The notes under the pieces were generated by a model. That model was given only the letters and a program-made list of their open reading frames with translations. It was not told the origin of the DNA and did no database searches. Positions 45,019-54,208 of a stretch of 64,000 bases of DNA are shown piece by piece. Source of the DNA: Neocallimastix lanati (nom. inval.) (taxonomy: Eukaryota; Neocallimastigomycota; Neocallimastigomycetes; Neocallimastigales; Neocallimastigaceae); NCBI GenBank assembly GCA_016946835.1, contig JACVTC010000123.1, positions 1 through 64,000 of the forward strand. Reading direction: 5' to 3'. The position numbers were made by a program, and so were the translations under genes. Within the stretch, counting starts at the first letter, position 1, and every line of letters begins with the position of its first letter.

Positions 45019-45998
45019 TGTAATAATTTAATTAAAAAATTATAATTAAATTATTAATCATTAATATTAGCTCTAACTGCTAATATTAAAGGTTTAGAAA
45101 AGAATCATACTTACCTATGGTTCTTTCTAATTATCGAGTTTATTATAACGAATTATAATAGACGAAACACTAAAATTGATAAGGAAAAGTTTTAATTATA
45201 AAATTTGTTTTATTAAAATAATTTGTTTTATTATTTATTAAAAATTTTAAATGTTAAAACTTATTGTTATTATTATTATATTATAATTGTTATAATAATA
45301 ACTCTTGATTTCTCAAAGAGAACTCAAAAGCCTTATTTATACTTTTTTGTCAAAATAAGGTTAAAATCAAAAGAGGTTCTAATCTTAACAAATCTCTTAT
45401 CTAGGAAAAGACTAGAAGAAAAACCTAGATAAGTTTTTTGATCGATATTCTATCCATATCGATCATCGCGTTAATTAAGTAAAACCGATTACTTTTAAGA
45501 AGTAATTGGAAAAACCTTAATTAACCGATTACTTAATCTAATATAATGATCGAAAATAAAAGAATAAAATAATGAAAATTATTTCGATCATAAAATTTAA
45601 AATTTAATCTATTTAGTTCTATTTTATAGAACTTTACATAAAAAATATAAAACAATACATTAATAATAAAATACATGATCAATACAATACAGAATACATG
45701 ATAAAATACAGAATAGTGTTTTAGTTTATGATTTAATGAGTGAGAGAAAACTAAAACTAATAAATTTAATAATTAAGTGAATAATTAAATAAATTTAATA
45801 TTATTTTAAATGTATAAAAATTATTTAATTAAATAAATTTTTAATATTAAACTAAATAAAATTTTAATATATAATTAAATAAATTATTAATTATGATTAA
45901 TTGTATAAATGAAATATGAGTTAAATAAAAGTTATATTAATTATAACTTAACTAAGAAAATATAATTATTTTGTTAAAAATAATTATAGATTCTTACA
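45019..45998 (-). repeat. G2 5' LTR with TATA box
   Basis: 980 bp, same length and apparently the same sequence as 38701-39680. The minus-strand TATAAATA at 45341-45334 is placed correctly for transcription starting near 45306. Confidence 0.95.
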
Positions 45999-46000
45999 CA

Positions 46001-46497
46001 CGAATCTTAAAAATAATTAACTTGTCTTAGTTGTTAGTAACTAAGTCACCGATTTGAACTTCTCGAGTTCAAATCCGCATAATTTCTTTTTATAAAAAAA
46101 TTTATTTTAAAAAATTCTTATCTTATCAAAAATTATTTTAAAAAGTTCTTATCTTATCAAAAAAAATTTTTTTTTATCAAAAATTTTATCAAATTATCTT
46201 AATTGGTTTAAAATTACATCATAAAAAATTTCTTTTGAAAATTTTTTGTATAAATACGAGTGAATTTTTCTTCAAAAAATATTTTTAAAAAATCGTGTTT
46301 TTTATTAATTATTTAATAAGTAATTTAATTACAAATTTTTAATTAATAAATAAAAAAAAAAAATAAAAATAAAAATAAATTTTAACTTTAAAAAAAATAA
46401 TAAATTCTTTTTTATTAAAAAACTTTTTACTTATTTATTTTTTATACAAACCTAGTGGTGTTAATTATTTTGGGTTACGCCCCGAATTCACGTTACA
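46001..46497 (+). repeat. G3 5' LTR, remainder
   Basis: Continues the LTR whose first nine bases are at 24221-24229. CGAA at 46001-46004 is the duplicated target, and the unique sequence resumes at 46005 with TCTTAAAAATAATTAAC. It ends CACGTTACA. A tRNA-like stretch with a Pol III B-box-like GAGTTCAAATCC lies at about 46020-46080. It matches the intact LTR at 52287. Confidence 0.93.
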
Positions 46498-46512
46498 ATA
46501 AAAAACACCACT
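46498..46512 (+). promoter_or_regulatory. G3 primer-binding site, probable self-priming type
   Basis: ATAAAAAACACCACT starts on the base after the LTR. Its reverse complement matches 13 of 15 bases of LTR positions 46454-46468 (AGTGGTGTTAATTAT). No CCA-type start is present. The TATA placement is less convincing than in G2 and G4. Confidence 0.55.
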
Positions 46513-46537
46513 GAAAAGAACCACTACCTTTGTATAA

Positions 46538-46722
46538 ATTCTTTCTTTTGGTTTCTACCCTTCAAGATATACTTTTGGTTTCTACCCTTCAAGATATACT
46601 TTTGGTTTCTACCCTTCAAGATATACTTTTGTTTCTACCCTTCAAGATATACTTTTGGTTTCTACCCTTCAAGATATACTTTTGGTTTCTACCCTCCAAG
46701 AAATACTTTTGGTTTCTACCTT
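46538..46722 (+). repeat. 27-bp tandem repeat in the G3 leader
   Basis: About seven copies of TTTTGGTTTCTACCCTTCAA + GATATAC. Degenerate copies recur at 47365-47440. The 102-codon frame across it is a by-product. Confidence 0.88.
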
Positions 46723-46745
46723 CTGTAACGAAATCTTCAGTTAGT

Positions 46746-46826
46746 AAAATTAGAACTTTGGTTCAATGGTTAGTTACATTGACCATGACCAATACTTCAT
46801 GGGTTCGACTCACACCTCAACCCATT
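46746..46826 (+). other. tRNA-like segment in the G3 leader
   Basis: GGTTCAATGGTTAGTTACAT then TGACC resembles a D arm with A box. CATGA/TCATG can form an anticodon-like stem, and GGGTTCGACTC fits the B-box consensus. The T stem does not close and no clear acceptor stem forms, so it is at most a tRNA-derived relic and not a functional gene. Confidence 0.35.
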
Positions 46827-46829
46827 TTG

Positions 46830-47833
46830 CATAAATAATTATTTTATTAATTATTTTATTAATTATTAATAATATTTTCTTGAATATTCTTTCTGTATAA
46901 AATTATAGAAAGTTAAAGATTCTTTCGGTTCGTAATTCAACCGAAATGAATTTAGAAATTCTTATTATATAAATTATTTTATTCTTTTTTGATAAGATTC
47001 ATTTTCATCAATTAAAATCTATATTCTAGAAACTTTACATTATTAATTATTACAAACATATTTCTAAATATTTCTTTAAAATTATTTTTACATGTTAAAA
47101 CTGTTTTTCCGTTAAAAGTATAAATAGTGCGAACTTCACGAATGAAAATATTTTTCTTCGTGCTTTTATTAATAATAATTAACGTATAAGTAATTCGAAA
47201 TATTACCTTGTTGATTAATATTAATAATTATTTTAAATTTTATAATTAATAAAAAATATTTCTAATAAAACGAATTATTTATACAGATAGTGTAAACCTA
47301 TTGAGTTTTCTCCTTTCTGTGTTTCTATATCTCATCCCGCCTTTACAATAGAAGCACCTCCGTTACACCTTCCAAGAAATACTTTTGGTTTTTACCTTTC
47401 TTTGATTTCAAGATATACTTTGGTTTCTACCTTTCAAGTTTTACCTTTAGTTACTACTTTGAATTCTTACTTTAGGCTCCTATATTTTTGCATTATTCAG
47501 TGTTTCACTGTGCTTCAACGTTGAATTTCTACCTTTGAGCTTTACTTTTTGTATTTACTTCTTGTTTTTACTGTTTTGAGTCTTTTCTACCTTTTAGTAT
47601 TATCCTCTTTATTGGTATCCCTACAACTACTTTGGTGAACTTCTATTCAGATATATTCCCTTGGTTTTCCAATTACTCCAGGACTTAATTCTACTATTTG
47701 ATTTCTTACTACTAGTAAACCTTGTGTTTTAAAGCAATCCTAAACATCCTAAAAATATAAAATTTAGGTTCAGTCTAACAAAATTTATAATCGTATTCAA
47801 ATCTTGATAAAATTCTTAAAAATTTAATTTAAA
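46830..47833 (+). other. G3 untranslated leader
   Basis: No reading frame is supported. Pyrimidine-rich text with scattered CTAC(C/T)TTT motifs runs from 47340 to 47700, ending 10 bases before the gag ATG at 47834. Confidence 0.55.
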
Positions 47834-49840
47834 ATGGAAGATCAAAATAATATTTTAAATAATGCTACTCTTAAAGATGGTTTTGCAGGAGACCGTCGTT
47901 ACTTAAAGGGTTTTTTAGCAAAAATTGAATTGGTTTTTATGCTGTACCCAGACAGATACAACACCGATGAAGCTAAAGTCATATATCTTATATCTAGACT
48001 TTACGGTGATGCTATGAACTGGGCAGCTACTTTAATTGAAAACAGGGATGACTGTCTTGGAGATTATCAAGCATTTAGAGAAAGAATGAAAGCTGTTTTC
48101 GGAGACAACGACTCAGTATTTATCGCCAATCAAAAACTACGTGTAATTAAACAACGAAGACTTGGTGATATTACAAGTTATATTAATGAATTTAATAAAT
48201 ATTCCGATAATTCTTCTTGGAATGAGGATGCAAAAATGGATGCTTTCATTGATGGTCTTCAAGATTCTATTGCAACAAGAATATTAGAAATGTTTCCTGG
48301 TCCCAGAAATCTCCTTTCCCTTCAAACTATTGCAGCAAGAATTGATTCTAGAATTTCTACACATAGACAATTTTTTAATCATAATAAGCATTCAAATGAT
48401 AATAAAACATGTCCAAAGTTTACTCCAAAAAAGAAATCTTCAAATAACAATAATAAATCTTTTAGTAAGCTTTCTAATGAAGAAAGAGAAAGAAGAATTA
48501 GAGAACATCTTTGTCTTTATTGTGCCGATCCAGATCACATTCGTGAAAATTGCCCTAAATTAAAAAAGAATAAACCTTCTTCAAGTTCTCACATTTCAAA
48601 TCCTGTTTTAAATTCAACTCTTAGGCCAAGAATTTCTGACCAACCTAACCACAGGCTTCCAATCTTTGATTTCACTCTTTCTATTTCGGACGTTTCAGTT
48701 AATTCAAAGATTCTTCTGGATTCAGGTTCTCAACTTAATCTTATGGACGTTTATTACGCTAAAGAAAATAACATTCCCTATAATGAAAATTCTAAATTAC
48801 CGAGCGTTTCCGGTATTGGAGGTGATCAATTAATTCTGGGAAAAACTTTACCAATATCACTCAAATACGGAAATCACATTTGTCAAGCTGAATTCTACAT
48901 TGTTGATTTACCCTCTTACTGTGCTATACTTGGTACTGACTGGTTATTCACACACAATCCGACAATAAATTTCGTAACTAAAGAACTATCCTTTAAGTCT
49001 AGCAATTGTATTTCAAATTGTTTACTAACTCCAAATTCTTTTACAGCTCATATTTCTTCTCCTACAACTGTCCCTTCTACAAAAGAAAAGGAACCTGCTA
49101 CTGTTGATAGAATATTAAAATTATTGCCTACTATACTTCAACCTTATAAAGATATTTTTGATGAAGGATCTGCAAACATATTACCACCACATAGGCAGTA
49201 TGATTGTGAGATTAAGCTTAAGCCTAACTCTATCCTTTATTATGGCCCTATCTACCCGCTTACTGATGCTGAGTCTAAAGCTCTTAAAGAATATATTGAA
49301 GAAAATCTCTCAAAAGGCTTTATTCGTAAATCCAAATCTCCTGCTGGTGCTCCTGTATTTTTCGTTTTTAAGAAGAATGGTGAATTACGTATGGTTGTTG
49401 ATTACAGAAAACTTAACGAAATAACAATTCGGGACTCTTATCCATTACCACTTATTAATGACATGCTCGAACATTTAGGTAAAGGTAAAGTATTTTCAAA
49501 ACTCGATCTCCGTTCTGCATATAATCTTGTAAGAATAAAAGAAGGAGACGAGTATAAAACAGCTTTTACCTGCAAGTATGGCCACTTTGAATATTTGGTT
49601 ATGCCTTTCGGGTTAAAAAATGCCCCAGCTGTTTTCCAACACTTCATTAATGATGTATTCGAAGATATTCTTGGTACATATGTCTACTGTTATATCGATG
49701 ATATTATAATCTTCTCCCCAGATATGTCTTCTCATTTTGAACACGTTATCGAAGTTCTCAAAAGACTTCGTAAAGCTGGTCTTTTTGCGAAACTAGAAAA
49801 ATGTGAATTCTTTGTCTTACTTAGATTTCTTTGGTCATAG
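47834..49840 (+). pseudogene. G3 gag-protease-reverse transcriptase (N part)
   Basis: Starts ATG 47834 (MEDQNN). A retrotransposon-gag domain covers about residues 30-180, with the CCHC knuckle CLYCADPDHIRENC near 230. Protease LLDSGSQLNLMD is near 296. Reverse transcriptase follows with MVVDYRKLNEIT, KLDLRSAYNLVRI, MPFGLKNAPAVFQ and the catalytic YIDDII near 622. The frame is lost at KCEFF (about 49812) by an indel, and the last 10 residues are wrong. The sequence is strongly similar in layout to G4, so the two are sister families. Confidence 0.92.
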
Positions 49841-50837
49841 AATTTCTGCTACAGGTATATTTATGGATCCCAAAAAGATTTCTTCAATTCTTGAATGGCC
49901 TACTCCAACTTGCGTAAAAGAAATTCAATCTTTCCTTGGACTCACAAATTATTATAGAAGATTTATTCCTGGATTTGCCAAGTTAGCCCATCCACTTAAT
50001 CATCTTTTAAGAAAGAACGTTAAATTTGTATGGTCAATTGAAGCTCAAGAAGCTTTTGATAATATTAAATCGAAATTTTCCTCTTCTCCGGTCCTTGCTT
50101 ACCCTGATCGTAACCTACCTTTCACTGTTGAAACTGACAGCAGTAATTTTGCAATCGGTGCTGTCCTTTCTCAAAAGACTCCTAAAGATAATAAAGTTCA
50201 TCCTATTGCCTTTTATTCAAGATCTCTCTCTCCTGTTGAAAGAAATTATCCAATTTACGATAAGGAACTTTTAGCTATTATTGATTCTTTAGAAAATTGG
50301 AGACACTTTCTAAAGGGTGCGACTCATCCTTTTATTATCTACTCTGATCACCGAAACCTGTTATATCAAAAGAAACCTGAAAAAATGACTCAAAGACTTG
50401 TTCGTTGGTCTCTCTTCTTATCAGAATTTAACTTCAAGATTGAATATCGTTCAGGTTCTTCCAATGGTAAACCCGATGCCTTATCAAGAAGACCTGATTA
50501 TGCTTTGAATTATGAAATTTCCACTTCTGATATTCCATTTACTGTTCTCCGCCCAGAAAACTTTTCTGCTTTTCCAGTCTCTGTTGAAACATTTTCTGAA
50601 AAAATCCTTTCCGAATGTAAAACCGATCCATTTTATCATTCCATTTGCGATTACTTAGAAAACAAGAAATTACCTGTCCCTCATCAAAAAATTAAGGAAT
50701 TCTCAATTAGTAACAGCTACTTACTTTTCCAAAATAAACTCTATGTTCCTCCCAACTGCCGGTCTTTAGCCTTGAAAATTTGTCATGACTCTCCATCCGC
50801 AGGTCATTTTGGTTTTAAAAAACTATTAATCTCTTAA
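49803..50837 (+). pseudogene. G3 reverse transcriptase end, RNase H, integrase finger
   Basis: Continues from FFGHRIS near residue 9: FLGLTNYYRRFI thumb, RNase H ETDSSNFAIGAVLS near 115 and KELLAIIDSL, tether GKPDALSRRPDY, then the start of the integrase zinc finger (GHFGFKK). It stops at 50837 after a slip in the A run at about 50815; the next frame reads on with NLLNRDFWWP. Confidence 0.9.
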
Positions 50838-51730
50838 ATCGTGACTTTTGGTGGCCTTCCCTTAACTCTGACGCTCAAGACTACATCCGATCTTGCGAAA
50901 CTTGTTGTCGTTCAAAGGTACTCCGACATAAACCTTACGGATTTTTACAACCTTTGGAAATCCCTTCTCGTCCTTGGTCTTCAGTCTCTATGGATTTTAT
51001 TACTGATTTATCACTTTCCAATGGGTTTACTTGTATATTTGTTACCGTTGATCGTTTTTCCAAGATGTCTCACTTCATTCCTTTTGCAAATATCCCTTCT
51101 GCTATTGATACCGCTTCTGCTTTCATGAAATCGATCTTCAGACTTCATGGACTCCCTGATGAAATTCTTTCCGATCGTGGATCCCAATTCACTTCTAAAT
51201 TTTGGATTGCTATCTGTAAAGCTCTTGGAATTAATATGAAATACTCTTCACCATTCCATCACCAAACCAACGGTTTGACGGAGAGGGTGAACTCCGTTGT
51301 AGAACAATACCTTAGATGTTTCACAAATTTCAAAGGATTAGATTGGGAGAATTATCTCTATTTAGCCGAATTCAGTTACAATAATGCTCTCCAGGAATCT
51401 TCTAATTATTCTCCTTTTTTTGCAAATTACGGTTACAACCCAAGACATTCTCCTGAAATTCCAAGTATCATAAATGTTCCCAGAGCTGAAGAACTTGTGA
51501 AGAACTTAACAGATCTATCTAAAGAATTAAAGAAGAACTTAGAGTCTGCAAGCAAAAAGCAGGAAGAATATGCAAATAGACACCGAATTAAACCTCCAGA
51601 ATTTAAAACAAACGACAAAGTCTGGCTAAATAGCTCCTTAGTACTCAGAAATAAGAACAAGAAACTTAAACCAAGAAAACTCGGTCCTTTCAAAATATTC
51701 AGAAAGTATCACCAGTTACCTATAAATTAG
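50814..51730 (+). pseudogene. G3 integrase catalytic domain
   Basis: The frame opens at about 50814 without ATG; the ATG at 50954 is internal. It contains CETCCRSK of the HHCC finger, then SMDFITDLSL, SDRGSQFTS and NGLTERVNSV, the integrase DDE residues, and the C-terminal GPFKIF region. A missing A near 51702 shifts the frame, so the last residues before the stop at 51730 are wrong and the protein continues below. Confidence 0.9.
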
Positions 51731-52011
51731 ATCTTCCGAAGAAATTACGAATTCATCCCATTATTCATGTCTCAGAACTTGAACCCTACTACGAAGATAC
51801 TTTTGGAAGAAATCAACCACCACCACCAGTAATAGTCAATAATGAAGAAGAATATGAAGTCGAGAAAATATTGGATAAAAGAACTTACTATGGAAAAATT
51901 CAATATTTAATCAAATGGAAAGGTTATCCAATTTCAGAATCTTCATGGGAACCCGAATCTAATTTAAATTGTCCTGAACTTCTTAAGGATTTCAATTCAA
52001 GGGATAAATAA
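51700..52011 (+). pseudogene. G3 integrase tail and chromodomain
   Basis: The frame reads a [14 protein letters not shown] motif and then a chromodomain: [31 protein letters not shown], ending in a stop at 52009-52011. The aromatic cage positions (Y, W, W) are present. Chromodomains on gypsy integrases define chromoviruses and can steer integration to histone-marked chromatin. The segment is too short and lacks its own start because of the frameshift, so it does not stand out as a separate gene. Confidence 0.88.
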
Positions 52012-52286
52012 CAAAAATATTCTATTTTATTTTATTTTATTTTATTAATTATATCTAAACTCTTATTTATATCAAAATTGAATTTAAATATTTTATTAAT
52101 ATCAAATTATTTTATAAAAAAAAAAAAAAAAAAAAAATTATTTTATCTTTTAATATAGTTAAATTTATTAAATATTTTTAATTCATGTATGTTAAATGTA
52201 AAAAGTTCACTCGTTAGTATATTAAAAATTAATTTTAGTTTAGAATTAGATTCGTCTGGTATCCGAATCCTCGAGGAGGACCATGT
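52012..52286 (+). other. G3 3' untranslated region and purine tract
   Basis: AT-rich sequence with a poly-A run near 52117-52136, ending with GAGGAGGACCA (52276-52286) immediately before the 3' LTR as the likely plus-strand primer region. Confidence 0.65.
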
Positions 52287-52798
52287 AACGAATCTTAAAA
52301 ATAATTAACTTGTCTTAGTTGTTAGTAACTAAGTCACCGATTTGAACTTCTCGAGTTCAAATCCGCATAATTTCTTTTTATAAACAAATTTATTTTAAAA
52401 AATTCTTATCTTATCAAAAATTATTTTAAAAAGTTCTTATCTTATCAAAAAAATTTTTTTTTATCAAAAAATTTTATCAAATTATCTTAATTGGTTTAAA
52501 ATTACATCATAAAAAATTTCTTTTGAAAATTTTTTGTATAAATACGAATGAATTTTTCTTCAAAAAATATTTTTAAAAAATCGTGTTTTTTATTAATTAT
52601 TTAATAAGTAATTTAATTACAAATTTTTAATTAATAAATAAAAAAAAAAAAAAAAAAAAAAAAAAAATAAAAATAAATTTTAACTTTAAAAAAAATAATA
52701 AATTCTTTTTTATTAAAAAACTTTTTACTTATTATTTATTTTTTATACAAACCTAGTGGTGTTAATTATTTTGGGTTACGCCCCGAATTCACGTTACA
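52287..52798 (+). repeat. G3 3' LTR (uninterrupted reference)
   Basis: 512 bp, TGTAACGAATCTT...CACGTTACA. It retains the unoccupied CGAA site at 52292-52295 that is filled by the chain in the 5' LTR. A tRNA-like stretch with a B-box-like motif recurs at about 52305-52370. Confidence 0.95.
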
Positions 52799-53056
52799 AT
52801 AGGTATAAAAATAGAAAGGATTCCTAATGGTTACCTTTTACATCAAGAAAGATATTTGGAAGACATACTCGAAAAATTTGGACTAAAAGATTGTAAAGAA
52901 ATAGGAACTACTGAACCAAGTTTATCTGATAAAGAAGATGATGAAGAATTATTTGATCCAACAACGTATAGGTCCGCCGTAGGAAGTTTAATATATCTGG
53001 CTATCTGTACAAGACCATATATTATTGTTTCTGTGAATAGTGTAGCTCAACATTGC
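52799..53056 (+). pseudogene. C3 reverse transcriptase, C-terminal part, between G3 and G4
   Basis: The second coding block of C3. Starting in the ATAGG duplication it reads IGIKIERIPNG, YLEDILEKFGL and AVGSLIYLAICTRP, the end of a copia reverse transcriptase, then SVAQHC, where G4 is inserted. The frame agrees with 24220 on the left and 59840 on the right. The frame runs on to 53095 only into G4 LTR sequence. Confidence 0.92.
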
Positions 53057-53829
53057 TGTAAAGATATTATTAATATCTTTATAAATTTTAATTAAATTTA
53101 ATCATAAATTTAAGTAAAATTGAAATAAATCTATTAAAAATCACGTGTATAAAATTATTGCAAATAATTTTAAACAAAACTTCGACTTCTTCCCAATCAT
53201 ATTAATAAATTAAAAATTTCTCTTGTGAAACTAGTAATTGAAAATCATTTCTTTTTATGTAATTTAATTTAAATAATAAGAGTTAAGGTTTTTTAATAGA
53301 TAAATTAACAACATGAAACTATGCAATTAGTCATGTTGAAACTTACGGCATTTTATGCTAAATTTATATTAAATAATTATGACAACTTTTATATTATTTT
53401 AAAATAGAAAATATATAATAAATTTACTAATAATATTTAAATAATAAATAAATAATAAATGAACTCAATTAGAATTGATTATATTTATTTTAGTTATTAA
53501 TTATAATTCTCTTTATTTAGTAATAGTTAATTATTTATTATTAGTTTAGGTTAGTATTGTTTTTAAATAAATAGTTAGATAATATAATTCAATAGGAATT
53601 ATATATTCTAAATGTAATAAGATAAAAATATAAATAGTTAACCAAATTTCATGTATTTTAATCGATGTAATTGTTATTAACGATTTATTGTTAATAACAC
53701 TAATAAGTAATAAAGATTATTTTAAAATCTAAATATAATAAAACTTATTTGTTTATAAAACATTTTTGTGTTATTTAGTGTTATTATAATTTTTGACTTA
53801 TAATCTATTTTTTAAATCAAAACTTTATA
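53057..53829 (+). repeat. G4 5' LTR with TATA box
   Basis: 773 bp. TATAAATA at 53629-53636 is followed 30 bp later by GTAATTGTTAT (53667-53677), the predicted start of the mRNA. Confidence 0.95.
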
Positions 53830-53840
53830 ATAACAATTAC
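53830..53840 (+). promoter_or_regulatory. G4 primer-binding site, self-priming type
   Basis: ATAACAATTAC begins on the base after the LTR and is perfectly complementary over 11 nt to LTR positions 53667-53677. With a TATA box 30 bp upstream of that stretch, the 5' end of the RNA would fold back as its own primer, the Tf1/sushi mechanism. Confidence 0.72.
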
Positions 53841-54208
53841 CTTTTTCTCTCAATAAAATACGTTATAAGTCAAGATTATAACACGTGATACGTTAACAGT
53901 GGCTTGTGTGTGGCTTGATTCAAAATATTTTTTTTACCAGTTTTAGATTATTGCTACCAGTTTCAGAATATTGCCACCAGCTCTATAATATTGCTACCGA
54001 AATTACAATTACACGTTTTAGAACAAGATTCGAAAAACCATAAACCTTTAATATTTTAATTTATAACGTTACGTTTACTCGACAGCACCGCTTCAAAGGA
54101 TAGAGCTAGATCGACTAGATGAAAAAACGTTATAGTTTGAAATATTTATTTGTTTGATATTTTTGTTAAAGAAATTGCAAAAATTTAAGTCAATTTAAAA
54201 TAATCAAA
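53841..54208 (+). other. G4 untranslated leader
   Basis: No gene. Four degenerate copies of a TATTGC(T/C)ACCAG-type unit occur at about 53935-54000. The rest is unremarkable. Confidence 0.6.

Larger units (their letters stand above)
38701..45998 (-). mobile_element. G2: apparently intact Ty3/gypsy element, minus strand
   Basis: Two 980-bp LTRs (38701-39680 and 45019-45998) look identical where I compared them. CACGA flanks both ends (38696-38700 and 45999-46003). One uninterrupted gag-pol frame of 1331 codons lies between. It inserted two bases off the CGAA site at the right edge of G1, at the end of the chain. Identical LTRs, an open frame, a purine tract and a self-complementary primer site together make it the likeliest recently mobile element here. 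Confidence 0.94.
24221..52798 (+). mobile_element. G3: Ty3/gypsy chromovirus with a chain of elements in its 5' LTR
   Basis: G3 starts TGTAACGAA at 24221 and ends CACGTTACA at 52798, flanked by ATAGG (24216-24220 and 52799-52803). Its 5' LTR is interrupted after nine bases by more than 21 kb of other elements and resumes at 46005. The 3' LTR (52287-52798) is intact and serves as the uninterrupted reference. Gag, protease, reverse transcriptase, RNase H, integrase and a chromodomain follow in the gypsy order, broken by three frameshifts. Confidence 0.93.

Noticed and set aside
46746-46826. A functional tRNA gene
   Set aside because: The B-box-like and D-arm-like parts are present but the T stem does not close and no 7-bp acceptor stem forms.
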